From Massilia sp. YIM B02763 (GTDB taxonomy: Bacteria > Pseudomonadota > Gammaproteobacteria > Burkholderiales > Burkholderiaceae_D), in assembly GCF_030412015.1 (NCBI RefSeq), contig NZ_JASNRD010000008.1:62001-126000 (forward strand): a stretch of 64,000 nt of DNA, written 5' to 3'. Of this stretch, positions 26,730 to 37,028 are shown piece after piece (the first letter of the stretch is position 1; each line of letters begins with the position of its first letter). The notes below the pieces were generated by a model. The model saw only the letters and a list, made by a program, of their open reading frames with translations. It did no database searches and had not been told where the DNA came from. A program made the translations under genes and the position numbers.

Positions 26730-27158
26730 CCGCTCGGCCATGCGCGGCCAGCACAGGCGCGCCACCTCGGCGCGCGTGGCCCAGCGGTAGCCGTCCATTT
26801 CCGGCGTCGGCTTGCCCGTGCTGCGATGCGGGAAGAAGCTGCGGCAGGTCAGGCCGTCGAGCGCACACAGGTCCGGCCCGGCGTCGACGCGGAACAGGTG
26901 CAGCGCCTTGTCGCGCCGGTAGTCGATGCGGCCGATCTCGGCGAAGCGCTCGGCCGGGAAGACGAGGCCCGTCTCCTCGTACAGCTCGCGCATCGCAGCG
27001 GCCAGCAGCGTCTCGCCCTCGTCTTGCAGACCCTTGGGGATGTCCCAGCGGGGCGTGTGCGTGACGTGGCCCAGCAGCAGCCGGTGGTCGCCGTCGACGA
27101 CCAGTGTGCCGCAGGAAACCGCCATCGCCCCCATCGATCCGTGTTTCTTGTGTGCCAT
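26709..27158 (-). CDS. Nudix hydrolase
   Basis: A 149-residue Nudix protein with a complete box GLQDEGETLLAAAMRELYEETGL (Gx5Ex7REUxEExGU) preceded by HTPRWDIPKG. It hydrolyses a nucleoside diphosphate linked to another group; the box and the WDIPKG motif resemble ApnA/NADH-type hydrolases but do not fix the substrate. The 3' end overlaps the hybrid kinase by 21 bases, tail to tail. It is divergent from the MscS gene. Confidence 0.88.
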   Translation of the reverse strand: MAHKKHGSMGAMAVSCGTLVVDGDHRLLLGHVTHTPRWDIPKGLQDEGETLLAAAMRELYEETGLVFPAERFAEIGRIDYRRDKALHLFRVDAGPDLCALDGLTCRSFFPHRSTGKPTPEMDGYRWATRAEVARLCWPRMAERLLALDW

Positions 27159-27262
27159 CGACTCAATGTAGGCTCAGCCATTTCCAAAGTCAATTGTGCG
27201 CACCAGCATGCGCGCCCCGTCCAAACTAGGGACTGCCTTCACGCCGTTCCCGGAGTTTGCCG

Positions 27263-28402
27263 ATGAGTTTTCAAATGCGGTTGCCGTACTTGACCCAAGC
27301 AGGCCATTTTTATTTCCTCAGGAATTCCCTCGAAGAGTGGGCGCTGGCCATCGCCGCCGGCGTCGCCGCCACGTTCGTCATGCTGGCCGTGCGCGGCTTC
27401 GTGCTGCGGCGGCTGGCCGCGCGCGCCTCGCCCACGTCCAAGCTGCTGGACGATTTCGCCGGCGCCATGTTGCAGCGCACCTACCTGGTCTTCATCCTGA
27501 CCTTCGCCTTCTACATCGGCAGCACCTTCCTCGACCTCACGGCGAAGCAGGAAAAATTCGTGACCCGCATCGGCATCGCCGCCCTGCTCGTCCAGGCCGC
27601 CATCTGGGCGGACACGGGCCTGCGCGCCTGGCGCGACCAGTACCGCGCCGGCCCGCACGCGGACGGCGAGCGGCGCGCCTCCAGCAGCGTGCTGTGCTTC
27701 ATCTCGCGCCTGGTGCTGTGGGCCATCGTCACGTTGATGGTGCTCGACAATTTCGGCATCAACATCACCACGCTGGTGGCCAGCCTGGGCATCGGCGGCG
27801 TGGCCGTGGCCTTGGCGACGCAAAACATCCTGGGCGACCTGTTCGCCTCGCTGTCGATCATGCTCGACAAGCCCTTCGAGGTCGGCGACTTCATCATCGT
27901 GGGCGACGTGCTGGGCTCCGTCGAACACATCGGGCTGAAGACGACCCGGTTGCGCGGCCTGGGCGGCGAACAGGTGGTCTTTTCCAACGGCGAGCTGCTC
28001 AAGAGCCGCATCCACAACCACAAGCGCATGCAGACGCGCCGGGTGGCGTTCATCCTGCGCGTGACCTACGGCACCAGCGAGGAACGGCTGTGCCGCATCC
28101 CGCATTTGATCCGCGAAGTGATCACCTCCAAGCCCAACGTCGACTTCGAGCGCGCCCACTTCATGATGTGGGGGGAATGGTCGCTGAACTTCGAGGTCGT
28201 CTACCACTACCGCAGCTCCGATTACTTCATGCACATGGACGCCCAGCAGGACATTTTCCTGGAAATCTACCGCCGCTTCCAGCAGGAAGGGATCGCCTTC
28301 GCCCACCCGATGTCGATCGTGCGCCTGGCCGATCCCGAGCTGGCCGGCGCCCTGCACGGCGGCCGCAATGGCGCGCCCCCACCTGGTGCCTCCGTGCACT
28401 GA
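27263..28402 (+). CDS. MscS-family mechanosensitive channel, first paralogue
   Basis: The 379-residue protein has four or so membrane segments and then the MscS core. The pore helix and beta domain are plain: ITTLVASLGIGGVAVALATQNILGDLFASLS, KPFEVGDFIIVGDVLGSVEHIGLKTTRLR, GEQVVFSNGELLKSRIHN. Such channels release solutes on hypo-osmotic shock. ATG at 27263 follows CGGAG; TTG at 27257 is less likely. A close paralogue is at 48.67 kb. It is divergent from Nudix; the KGG stress gene follows 170 bases later. Confidence 0.9.
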   Translation: MSFQMRLPYLTQAGHFYFLRNSLEEWALAIAAGVAATFVMLAVRGFVLRRLAARASPTSKLLDDFAGAMLQRTYLVFILTFAFYIGSTFLDLTAKQEKFVTRIGIAALLVQAAIWADTGLRAWRDQYRAGPHADGERRASSSVLCFISRLVLWAIVTLMVLDNFGINITTLVASLGIGGVAVALATQNILGDLFASLSIMLDKPFEVGDFIIVGDVLGSVEHIGLKTTRLRGLGGEQVVFSNGELLKSRIHNHKRMQTRRVAFILRVTYGTSEERLCRIPHLIREVITSKPNVDFERAHFMMWGEWSLNFEVVYHYRSSDYFMHMDAQQDIFLEIYRRFQQEGIAFAHPMSIVRLADPELAGALHGGRNGAPPPGASVH

Positions 28403-28569
28403 CTTCGTGAATAAATGGTAGCCGGACTCGTCCTACAGCACCGGGCTGGTGCGTCCTATGCACAGAGCATGACCGGCGCTTTACCATGGCTTCACCTCTT
28501 CCCGATCGATCGTCTGGAGACGTCGATCCGGCAGAGGCCTCAGACAACCATTCTTCAAGGAGAACGATC

Positions 28570-28890
28570 ATGGCATCGAATAACCAGCAAGGTGGCAACA
28601 AGGGCAACAACCAGAGCGGCGACACCAGCAACCGCGGCTTCGCATCGATGGATCCGCAAAAGCAGCGCGAGATCGCCTCGGAAGGCGGCCGCGCCGCCCA
28701 CGCCTCGGGCAATGCCCACGAGTTCGACTCGGAAGAAGCACGCCGCGCCGGCTCCATGAGCCACAAGAACGACGGCAACAGCCAGTCGCAAAATGCCGGC
28801 AACAACCAGCAGAGCGGCAATTCGACCCGCGGCGGCACGCCGGAACAGCACGCAAAAGCCGGTTCGCAGAGCCACAAGAACCAGAAGTGA
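28570..28890 (+). CDS. KGG-domain stress protein
   Basis: This 106-residue, extremely hydrophilic protein is rich in Gly, Asn, Gln and Ser. The core GFASMDPQKQREIASEGGRAAH and the later EEARRAGSMSHKN and TPEQHAKAGSQSHKN are the short repeats of the stress-induced KGG family (con-10-like, PF10685 as I recall). Members are disordered and accumulate in stationary or desiccation stress. CAAGGAGAACG precedes ATG 28570. A strong UUCG-loop terminator follows, so it is monocistronic. Confidence 0.88.
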   Translation: MASNNQQGGNKGNNQSGDTSNRGFASMDPQKQREIASEGGRAAHASGNAHEFDSEEARRAGSMSHKNDGNSQSQNAGNNQQSGNSTRGGTPEQHAKAGSQSHKNQK

Positions 28891-30428
<1,538 letters not shown>

Positions 30429-30444
30429 TTCCTGTGTGGCGCGT

Positions 30445-30456
30445 GTGACGCGTCAC
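30445..30456. repeat. Short palindrome GTGACGCGTCAC
   Basis: A 12-base perfect palindrome directly after glf and before inverted-repeat copy 2. Related GTGA-N4-TCAC units are at 8764-8775 and 8843-8854. Confidence 0.7.
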
Positions 30457-30463
30457 GAAAAAA

Positions 30464-30487
30464 CGTCGCCCCTGCGCAGGGGCGACG
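30464..30487. repeat. Inverted-repeat element, copy 2 (minimal form)
   Basis: A 24-base perfect palindrome made of CGTCGCCCCTGC and its reverse complement, i.e. the outer arms of the element without the variable centre. It lies between the convergent glf and DUF805 genes, so it looks like a collapsed derivative. Confidence 0.9.
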
Positions 30488-30500
30488 CGTTATTCCGCCT

Positions 30501-31034
30501 TCAGATCGCCTGCTCCATTTCGTCGCGCGCCCGCTCGAACGAGGACTTCTGCGGCGACATCACGATGGCGGCCACGATGCCGGCGACCGCGAGCAGGGGC
30601 ACCAACCAGGCCAGTACCAGCACGGCGCGCGTATTCGGCGCCGGCGCCGGGCCGAAGCGGTTCGCTCCCATATCGCCGCGCGCGAAGATCAGCCACAGGC
30701 TGACGAACAGGTTGACGACCGGCACGACCAGCAGCAGCGCGAACCAGCCGCTGCGCCTCAGGTCGTGGAAGCGGCGCCGGCCCAGGACGAGCGCCATCGC
30801 CAGCGCGACGATGCCGTACACCAGCTCGGTGAAGCTGCCGTCCCCCACGCCGCCGCCGAGCAGCGCGACGAGGATCAGGCACACCACCAGCACGAGGTTG
30901 AGCAGGAGCCCGTATGCCAGGTAGCGCGCCCTGCCGATCCTGCCGTTGAGCTGCAGCAGCTTCGGCCGGTAGGTCTGTTCTTCTTGTAAGGGCGCGCCAG
31001 AGAATGTCTCCGGGGTCTTGCCGAGGTCGATCAC
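30501..31034 (-). CDS. DUF805-family membrane protein
   Basis: The protein (177 residues) has a short soluble N-terminus followed by four to five membrane segments. DUF805 hallmarks are LNGRIGRARYLAYGLLLN, LGRRRFHDLRRSGWFALLLVVPVVNLFVSLWLIF and GDMGANRFGPAP. The usual DUF805 protein is shorter; here there is one extra C-terminal membrane segment before QKSSFERARDEMEQ. The start is GTG at 31034 with AAGGA upstream. No function is known. Confidence 0.82.
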   Translation of the reverse strand: MIDLGKTPETFSGAPLQEEQTYRPKLLQLNGRIGRARYLAYGLLLNLVLVVCLILVALLGGGVGDGSFTELVYGIVALAMALVLGRRRFHDLRRSGWFALLLVVPVVNLFVSLWLIFARGDMGANRFGPAPAPNTRAVLVLAWLVPLLAVAGIVAAIVMSPQKSSFERARDEMEQAI

Positions 31035-31136
31035 GATATTCCTTGGATGAGTCGAAGGGAGACCGCATCTTACAGGGTTTGGCGGCGGCGGGCGGTGCTA
31101 CACTGGCGGACCACCGTCCCCTCCATCGAACCACGC

Positions 31137-31880
31137 ATGTCCCTGCCCGCCTCCGTCGACCTCCATGTGCGCAGCTACGGCCGCGTCCGCGAATCGGACC
31201 GGCATGCGTTCGCACAAATCGTCCTGCCGCTGGACGGCGCCGTCTCGCTCGAGATCGAGGGGCGGGAACGGATGCTCGACCCGCTGCACGCCGCCTTCGT
31301 GGCGCCGGGCGCCTGGCACTCGCAGGCTGCCGATGGCCTGAACCGGTCCTTCATCGTCGACGTCGCGACGGCCGCGATCGATCCCGCCGTCGGCGAGCGC
31401 CTGCACGAGCGCCGCTTCGCCCCGCTGGGCCCGGAGGCGCGCAAGCTTGTCGAGTTCATGCGCCTGCTGGCCGACCGCGGCGCCACGACGCCCGCGCTGG
31501 TGGCCGGCTGGGCGCCGCTGCTGCTCGATACGCTCGTGCTCGATGCCCCGCGGCCGCGCTCGCGCCTGGACGCGCTGCTGGCCCGCGTCGAAGCCGATCC
31601 GGGCGCGCCGTGGACGGCGGAGTCGATGGCGCGCTGGGCGGGACTGAGCCCCAGCCGCCTGCACGCGCTGTTCCGCGAGGAGGTCGGCGCGACGCCGCGC
31701 GACTGGCTGCTGCAGCTGCGCCTGGCGCGCGTGTGCGCCTGGCTCGGCGCGGGCGACCTGCCGATCGCCGAGCTCGCGCTGCGCGCGGGCTTTTCCGACC
31801 AGAGCGCCCTCACGCGCGCCATGCGCCGCAGCCTGGGCACCACCCCGGCCGAGTTCCGCCGCCGGCGACGTGCCCAGTAG
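31137..31880 (+). CDS. AraC-family transcriptional regulator
   Basis: This 247-residue protein has an N-terminal cupin sensor (YGRVRESDRHAFAQIVLPLDGAVSLEIEGRE, FVAPGAWHS) and a C-terminal double helix-turn-helix (TAESMARWAGLSPSRLHALFREEVGATPRDWLLQLRLARVCAWL, then IAELALRAGFSDQSALTRAMRRSLGTTPAEFR). The DMT transporter gene starts 78 bases downstream on the same strand, so control of that exporter is the obvious guess. ATG 31137 was chosen for homology; the ribosome site is poor. Confidence 0.88.
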   Translation: MSLPASVDLHVRSYGRVRESDRHAFAQIVLPLDGAVSLEIEGRERMLDPLHAAFVAPGAWHSQAADGLNRSFIVDVATAAIDPAVGERLHERRFAPLGPEARKLVEFMRLLADRGATTPALVAGWAPLLLDTLVLDAPRPRSRLDALLARVEADPGAPWTAESMARWAGLSPSRLHALFREEVGATPRDWLLQLRLARVCAWLGAGDLPIAELALRAGFSDQSALTRAMRRSLGTTPAEFRRRRRAQ

Positions 31881-31958
31881 CCCCGGTCAAACTCCCAGGA
31901 GACCCTGCCAAGACCGGCAGCCGCGCTCCCGCCATACTCGGGTTTTTGGGAGAGCACG

Positions 31959-32921
31959 ATGATGTCGAATCGAACGTGGCGCGGCCTCGGCGCCGGCCTG
32001 CTGGCCGGGGCGATGTGGGGCCTCGTCTTCCTCGCGCCGGAACTCGCGCGCGGGTTCTCGCCGGCGCAACTGGCCGCCGGCCGCTACCTTGCCTATGGCC
32101 TCATCGCGGCCGTGCTGGCCGCGCCGTCGTGGCGGCGCCTGCACGGCGTCCTGGGCCGCGCCGAATGGATCGGCCTGGCCTGGCTGGGCTTCACGGGCAA
32201 CATCCTGTACTACCTGTGCCTGGCCGGGGCCGTGCAGCTGGGCGGCGTTGCCATGACGTCCCTGGTCATCGGCTTGCTACCCGTGACGATCACGCTGGCC
32301 GGCAGCCGCGACGCCGGCGCGGTGCCCTTGCGGCGCCTGGCGCGCTCGCTGTTGCTGGGCGTCGCGGGCCTGGTCGCGATCGGCTGGCCGGCGCTGGCCG
32401 CGGCGCGCGGCGGCACGCTGTCGGACGGCTTGCTCGGGCTCCTGTGCGCCCTCGGGGCGCTCGGCTCCTGGACCGTCTACGCGGTGACCAACAGCCGCTG
32501 GCTCGCGCGCCTGGGCGGCGTCAGCGGGCACGAGTGGAGCCTGTTGACGGGCGTGGCGACGGGCGCGCTCGCCCTGGTGCTGGCCGTGCCCGCCTTCCTG
32601 CTGGCCCCGCAGGCGCACGCGGCCCCGGAATGGGCCTGGTTCGCCGCCGGCATGGGCACGATCGCCCTGCTGTGTTCCGTGGTGGGGAATGCGTTGTGGA
32701 ACGCCGCGAGCCGCCTGCTGCCCTTGACGATGGTGGGCCAGGTGATCCTGTTCGAGACGCTGTTCGCGCTCTTGTACGGCTTCATGTGGGAACGCCGCTG
32801 GCCGGCCGCGCACGAGGTGCTGGCGATGGCGCTGCTGGGCGCGGGGCTATTCGCCTCGGCGCTGGCGCACCGGCCGCAAGCGCTTGCCGACGAAGCGGTC
32901 GACCGTGTAACGGCGATGTAA
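31959..32921 (+). CDS. EamA-family (DMT superfamily) transporter, second copy
   Basis: The 320-residue protein has ten membrane segments in two EamA repeats (LGAGLLAGAMWGLVFLAPEL, then LGALGSWTVYAVTNSRWLARL ... VLAMALLGAGLFASALA). The metabolite is unknown. It follows an AraC regulator on the same strand and may be its target. Two ATG codons stand at 31959. The copy at 5.8 kb has the same fold but little sequence in common. Confidence 0.82.
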   Translation: MMSNRTWRGLGAGLLAGAMWGLVFLAPELARGFSPAQLAAGRYLAYGLIAAVLAAPSWRRLHGVLGRAEWIGLAWLGFTGNILYYLCLAGAVQLGGVAMTSLVIGLLPVTITLAGSRDAGAVPLRRLARSLLLGVAGLVAIGWPALAAARGGTLSDGLLGLLCALGALGSWTVYAVTNSRWLARLGGVSGHEWSLLTGVATGALALVLAVPAFLLAPQAHAAPEWAWFAAGMGTIALLCSVVGNALWNAASRLLPLTMVGQVILFETLFALLYGFMWERRWPAAHEVLAMALLGAGLFASALAHRPQALADEAVDRVTAM

Positions 32922-32925
32922 AACA

Positions 32926-33012
32926 CGTCGCCCCTGCGCAGGCATGGGCCCAATTCCGCAAGCGTTGCGACAGCGCTTGGAAACTCGGGCCCCTGCCTGC
33001 GCAGGGGCGGCG
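32926..33012. repeat. Inverted-repeat element, copy 3
   Basis: Arms match copies 1 and 4 with a few substitutions (GGCATGGGCCCAA on the left; final GGCG instead of GACG on the right); the centre is unrelated to the other copies. It starts five bases after the transporter stop and ends 22 bases before the stop of the convergent glycosyltransferase. Confidence 0.9.
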
Positions 33013-33034
33013 TTGCGATGCAGGGACTGCTCGA

Positions 33035-34282
33035 TCAGCCGGCGGCCTGCACGCGGCCATCCTGGCCCGCGGCGCGGCTGGCCGCGGCCGGGTGGATGCG
33101 CAGCGCGTCGACGTTGTCGGCATCGACTTCGTCCAGGTCGGCGCTGTCCAGGGCCGGGTTCAGCAGGCGCGCGGCCTTGTTGCCCGGTTCCGTGGTCTGG
33201 ATCAGGTGGTGCATCTTCTCGGCCGTCTTGTCCCACGAGGTGTTGGCGACGATGGCGCGCATGCGCTCCTTCAGCGCGGCCTGTTGTTCCGCGCTCATGT
33301 TCAGCATGCGCTCGCAGGCGGCGATGAATTTTTCCGGCGTGTCGGCGATGGCGACCACGTCGCCGTACGGCACCTTGACGTCGGTGATCGGGGTGCTGAC
33401 GGACGGCAGCTCGGCAGCCATGTATTCCAGCACCTTGGTCGGCGAGATGAACTTGGTCGACTCGTTCAGGGCGAACGGCAGCAGGCAGACGTCCCAGCCG
33501 GCCAGGAATTTCGGCAGGTCGTCATAGTTGCGCTGGCCCATGTAGTGGATGTTGGGTGCCTGCGGCAGGTCTTTCGGGTCGATCTTGACGACCGGGCCGA
33601 CCAGCACGATCTGCCAGTCCGGACGGGCCGCCGCGACTTCCTTGATCAGGCCGGTGTCGAAGCGCTCGTCGATGACGCCGTAGAAACCCAGGCGCGGATG
33701 GGCGACGTGGGCCTGGTCCGGGTGGCTGTTGCCGCGGTCCTGGGCTTGCTGGAAGTGCTTGGCGTCGACGCTGCTCGAGAAGCAGTGCGCGTTGGCGTGG
33801 CGCTCGCGCTTGGACTCGTACAGGCTCGGGCCGCCGGTGAAGCACAGGTCGGCGATGTTCAGCAGGGCGCTCTCGCGCTGCAGCAGTTGTTTCGGGGCGT
33901 TCTTGAACGCGGCCAGTTCGTCCATGCAGTCGTAGATGACCAGCGCCGGATCGAAGGCCTTCAGCAGCGGCAGCGCCATCGGGGTGTAGAACCAGACGAC
34001 GGGCTTCTCGCCTTCCGGCACCAGGTCGCCTTCGGCCAGCAGGGTTTCCAGCGTCGGCAGCTGGTCGTCGTGGAAGCCCGGGGCGTGGATGGCGGTATGG
34101 GGCTGGACAACCGTGATGTTCGGAGCGACTTCGCGCTTCTGCAGGTGTGCCTGCCCTTCGTGGTAGATCGGCTCCTCGACCAGGACGATCTTGTAGTGTT
34201 CCGCCAGGCGCGTCATCAGGTGCTGGGGACGCTGGAAAACGAAATCCCAGCGCAGGTGGCAAAACACGATCAGGGTTGGCAT
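33035..34282 (-). CDS. Family 1/4 glycosyltransferase
   Basis: A 415-residue GT-B protein. It starts TLIVFCHLRWDFVFQRPQHLMTRLA, a signature of transferases that often accompany Glf-like or capsule genes, and continues with VIYDCMDELAAF, LCFTGGPSLYESKRERH, RLGFYGVIDERFD, QIVLVGPVVKIDP, HYMGQRNYDDLP and FALNESTKFISPTKVLEYMAAELPSVST (donor site). The last 30 residues are low-complexity. ATG 34282 follows AAAGGAAC. Together with glf it may build a galactofuranose-containing glycan, an inference from proximity. Confidence 0.82.
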   Translation of the reverse strand: MPTLIVFCHLRWDFVFQRPQHLMTRLAEHYKIVLVEEPIYHEGQAHLQKREVAPNITVVQPHTAIHAPGFHDDQLPTLETLLAEGDLVPEGEKPVVWFYTPMALPLLKAFDPALVIYDCMDELAAFKNAPKQLLQRESALLNIADLCFTGGPSLYESKRERHANAHCFSSSVDAKHFQQAQDRGNSHPDQAHVAHPRLGFYGVIDERFDTGLIKEVAAARPDWQIVLVGPVVKIDPKDLPQAPNIHYMGQRNYDDLPKFLAGWDVCLLPFALNESTKFISPTKVLEYMAAELPSVSTPITDVKVPYGDVVAIADTPEKFIAACERMLNMSAEQQAALKERMRAIVANTSWDKTAEKMHHLIQTTEPGNKAARLLNPALDSADLDEVDADNVDALRIHPAAASRAAGQDGRVQAAG

Positions 34283-34749
34283 GTTCAAGTTCCTTTCGCC
34301 TTCGTGGCGTTCTCGTTGATCTGAATTCCTGTCGGTCGCATGCGCTTGCGCTGCTCTTGGAAACTGGCGCACTTTCGCAACCCGACCCGGCAATCGTATC
34401 ATGCAAAATTCTTAATATTTCCCGTGTAGGAATGCAATCCTGCCAACTAGACACTGAGTTTCGTTAAATTCGTCGCGATCCCCTAGCTAGGACAAACAAT
34501 TGGTCTTGTCTTGTAGGCGGCGTCCTACATACGCTCAAGAAGAAACACTACGAAAACCCATCCAGTGTTCTTGTGCGCTGCGGCGTGCACAGGGATGAAA
34601 GATGCTGAAAATCCGTGTAATCACGCAGAAATCTGCCGGATTTGACGGATTGCGGGGCGGGTCTGCGCGGCAGTAAGGCGGGCGGAACAGCGGCGCCCTG
34701 CCCGGCGCGCCGCTTTCTTGCAAGGGTTCAGGCCATGCGCAAGTGACGA
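34283..34749. other. Intergenic region between a DUF2863-like gene and the glycosyltransferase
   Basis: About 470 bases, AT-rich at 34380-34560, presumably the glycosyltransferase promoter and leader. It holds a small inverted repeat TGTAGG / CCTACA at 34512-34529. A GC-rich stem at 34689-34714 has no gene on its strand to serve. No convincing small gene is seen. Confidence 0.45.
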
Positions 34750-35958
34750 TCAGGCCGTCAGATACGGCTCGGCCTCCTCCGGCTGCCCGCCGGCGTCGAA
34801 GCCGCGTGCCAGCAGCACGCCGTCCAGGCCCAGCGTGCCGAGGGCGTCGCACAAGTCTTCCAGTTCGCCCTCCAGCTCGGCGCCCAGGTCCAGCGGCTTG
34901 TCGACGGTGGCCAGCGGCGCGCCGCCGTCGAGCGGATACAGGTTGATGCGCAGGACGCCCTGGCCTTCCGCCTCGACCGGCGCGACGACGGCCTTGATGC
35001 GCCCGGGATCGCGCTCCTGTTCGTCCAGGCGCAGGTTGACCTCGGCGAGCGTCGCCAGCATGCCCAGCTCCGCGAGACCCTGCTCCTTGGCGCCGTAGAA
35101 CAGGTCCTGGTACAGGAAGTTCAGCTCGACGCTGGACGGGTCCGCCGCCAGGCAGCGCTGCAGCACCGGCGCCGTGCTGCCGGCCCACATGCGATAGCGC
35201 GCCATGCGCGCCTCGAAATAGGCGTCTGCCGCCGCTTCGTCCTTCGGTACCTTGTAGAACGGATCGTCCGCACGCTTCAAGGAGAAGCCGAGCAGGAAGC
35301 GCAGCTGCATCGCATCGTCGTCGGGACCGTAGCCGCCGTCGCGCCAGGGCAGCATGCTGGCCTCGATGGCGGGCGCCGCCACCAGTTTCTTCGAGCGCAG
35401 CACCTGGGCGGCCTCGCGCAGCATCTCCTGCAGCTCGCTGTAGCGCACGCGGTCCACGCCGTCCAGGTCGTACAGCCAGCGCGCCAGCACGATGCGCGTG
35501 TCGGCGCTGGCCAGGCCGGCGGCGCGGAAGCTGTCCACCAGTTCCTCGTAGGCGGCATCGTCGGCGAACGCCTCCTCGGCCTTGAGGCCGCCCGTACTGT
35601 GCACGAACAGCGGGATCATGAAGGCATCGATCTCCAGTTCGGTGTCGTCGTCCTGGCGGATCAGCAGGGTCGCCGCTTCCTCCTCGACGCGCTCGCGCAG
35701 GAAGCGGCCGCAATCCGGTCCCGTATACAGGGCCAGCTCGACGGCGCCGTACAGGACCTCGTCGTGCTTGCGCCGCAGCAGGCGCCGCACCAGCGTCGTC
35801 AGGTCCTGCTCGCGCGACGCGAGGGTCGGCGGGTCCAGGTCTTCGCGCTCGGTAATCTCGAGGGCGAGGTCGACCAGGTTCTGGGCGAGCGCGTCGTAGT
35901 CCGGCTCCTCCGCCTGCTTGGCGGGTTTGCGGGGGACGGGGCGCTTGTTTTTCGGCAT
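34750..35958 (-). CDS. DUF2863-like conserved protein
   Basis: A 402-residue cytoplasmic protein without membrane segments. It begins with a basic tail (MPKNKRPVPRKPAKQ), then helices (LAQNLVDLALEITEREDLDPPTLASREQDLTTLVRRLLRRKHDEVLYGAVELAL). Middle blocks read EIDAFMIPLFVHSTGG and PWRDGGYGPDDDAMQLRFLLGF. It looks like the DUF2863 proteins of Burkholderiales as I remember them; the function is unknown. The frame extends further upstream but into unrelated LysR sequence on the same strand, so the ATG at 35958 is preferred. Confidence 0.65.
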   Translation of the reverse strand: MPKNKRPVPRKPAKQAEEPDYDALAQNLVDLALEITEREDLDPPTLASREQDLTTLVRRLLRRKHDEVLYGAVELALYTGPDCGRFLRERVEEEAATLLIRQDDDTELEIDAFMIPLFVHSTGGLKAEEAFADDAAYEELVDSFRAAGLASADTRIVLARWLYDLDGVDRVRYSELQEMLREAAQVLRSKKLVAAPAIEASMLPWRDGGYGPDDDAMQLRFLLGFSLKRADDPFYKVPKDEAAADAYFEARMARYRMWAGSTAPVLQRCLAADPSSVELNFLYQDLFYGAKEQGLAELGMLATLAEVNLRLDEQERDPGRIKAVVAPVEAEGQGVLRINLYPLDGGAPLATVDKPLDLGAELEGELEDLCDALGTLGLDGVLLARGFDAGGQPEEAEPYLTA

Positions 35959-36031
35959 GGCGGGATCGCAAAGAGTGAACGAGATGCCATGGTAGCAAAT
36001 CGGCGGCGCGGACCCAAACGATGGGGGCCGG

Positions 36032-36916
36032 TCAGGCGTCGACGAAGGCCGCCAGCTCCTCCGGAGTGCCGCGCGGGAAGGCGGCGCGCAGGTGGTCCAG
36101 GAAGGCCGCGACACGCGCGCTGAGCAGCCGGCGCGACGGATACAAGGCCCACAGCGCCGTCTCCGGGCCGTCGATGTCGCCCCAGTGAGCCAGCCTGCCG
36201 GCCGCCAGGTCGCCCGCCACGAGCGAGAGGGGCAGGCTGGCCGCGCCGGCCCCGACGCGCACGGCGTCGCGCACCATGACGAGCGAGGACAGGCGCAGCA
36301 CCGGGTCGAAAGGAATCGGCGCCGCGCCCTCGACCTCCCAGGCCGTGCGTCGTTCGCCCCGGCCGCGTACGACGGCGGCGACGGGCATGCCGGCCGCCGG
36401 GCGCGCCAGCGCGGGGCTGGCCACGACCACCAGGCGGTCGCGCAGCAGGACGCGGCCGACGAGGTTCTCGTCCGGATCCGGATTGACCCGGATGACGAGG
36501 TCGATACCCTCCTCGACCATGTCGACGGCGCGGTCTTCCGTCGTGACTTCGAGCCGCACCTCCGGATGGGCCAGCGCGAAGCCGGCCGCCAGCCGTCCCA
36601 GCGCGACCTGCGAGAACAGCAGCGGCGCACTGACCCGCAGCACGCCGCGCGGCCGCGCGCCGCCCGAGGCGATCTCCGCGGCCGCCTCGTCGATCTCGGT
36701 CAGCAGCGCGCCGGTGCGGGCGTGCAGCGCTTTGCCCTCCTCGGTCAGCTGCAGCGTGCGCGCGCCGCGCTCCAGCAGGCGCACGCCCAGGTCCGCCTCC
36801 AGTTCAAGCACGCGGCGCGACAGCGTCGCCTTAGGCCGGCCGGTGGCCCGTGCGGCGCGGCCGAAGCCGCCATGGCGGGCCACGAGGTTGAAATCGGCGA
36901 GGGCGAGCAAGTCCAT
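36032..36916 (-). CDS. LysR-family transcriptional regulator
   Basis: The protein (294 residues) has the N-terminal winged HTH (LADFNLVARHGGFGRAARATGRPKATLSRRVLELEADLGVRLLERGARTLQLTEEGKALH) and the two-lobed effector domain (LRVSAPLLFSQVALGRLAAGFALAHPEVRLEVTTEDR ... VRVGAGAASLPLSLVAGDLAAGRLA). It is transcribed divergently from the NmrA-like reductase gene with a 112-base gap, the classic arrangement of a LysR protein and its target. ATG 36916 has GGTGGA before it; GTG 36925 is an alternative. Confidence 0.9.
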   Translation of the reverse strand: MDLLALADFNLVARHGGFGRAARATGRPKATLSRRVLELEADLGVRLLERGARTLQLTEEGKALHARTGALLTEIDEAAAEIASGGARPRGVLRVSAPLLFSQVALGRLAAGFALAHPEVRLEVTTEDRAVDMVEEGIDLVIRVNPDPDENLVGRVLLRDRLVVVASPALARPAAGMPVAAVVRGRGERRTAWEVEGAAPIPFDPVLRLSSLVMVRDAVRVGAGAASLPLSLVAGDLAAGRLAHWGDIDGPETALWALYPSRRLLSARVAAFLDHLRAAFPRGTPEELAAFVDA

Positions 36917-37028
36917 GTGTTCCACCAGCGAGACGGGATGTCCAATATTACCCTCTATCGGACCGCCCGTGGGATGGCTACGATGGAATCACGCAATCAC
37001 TGTCGTTCAACCACCAAGGAGAAACACC

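Noticed and set aside
34750..36630. A 626-codon frame joining the DUF2863-like protein to upstream sequence
   Set aside because: The upstream part lies inside the LysR gene in a different frame; MPKNKRPVP at 35958 is a normal start.
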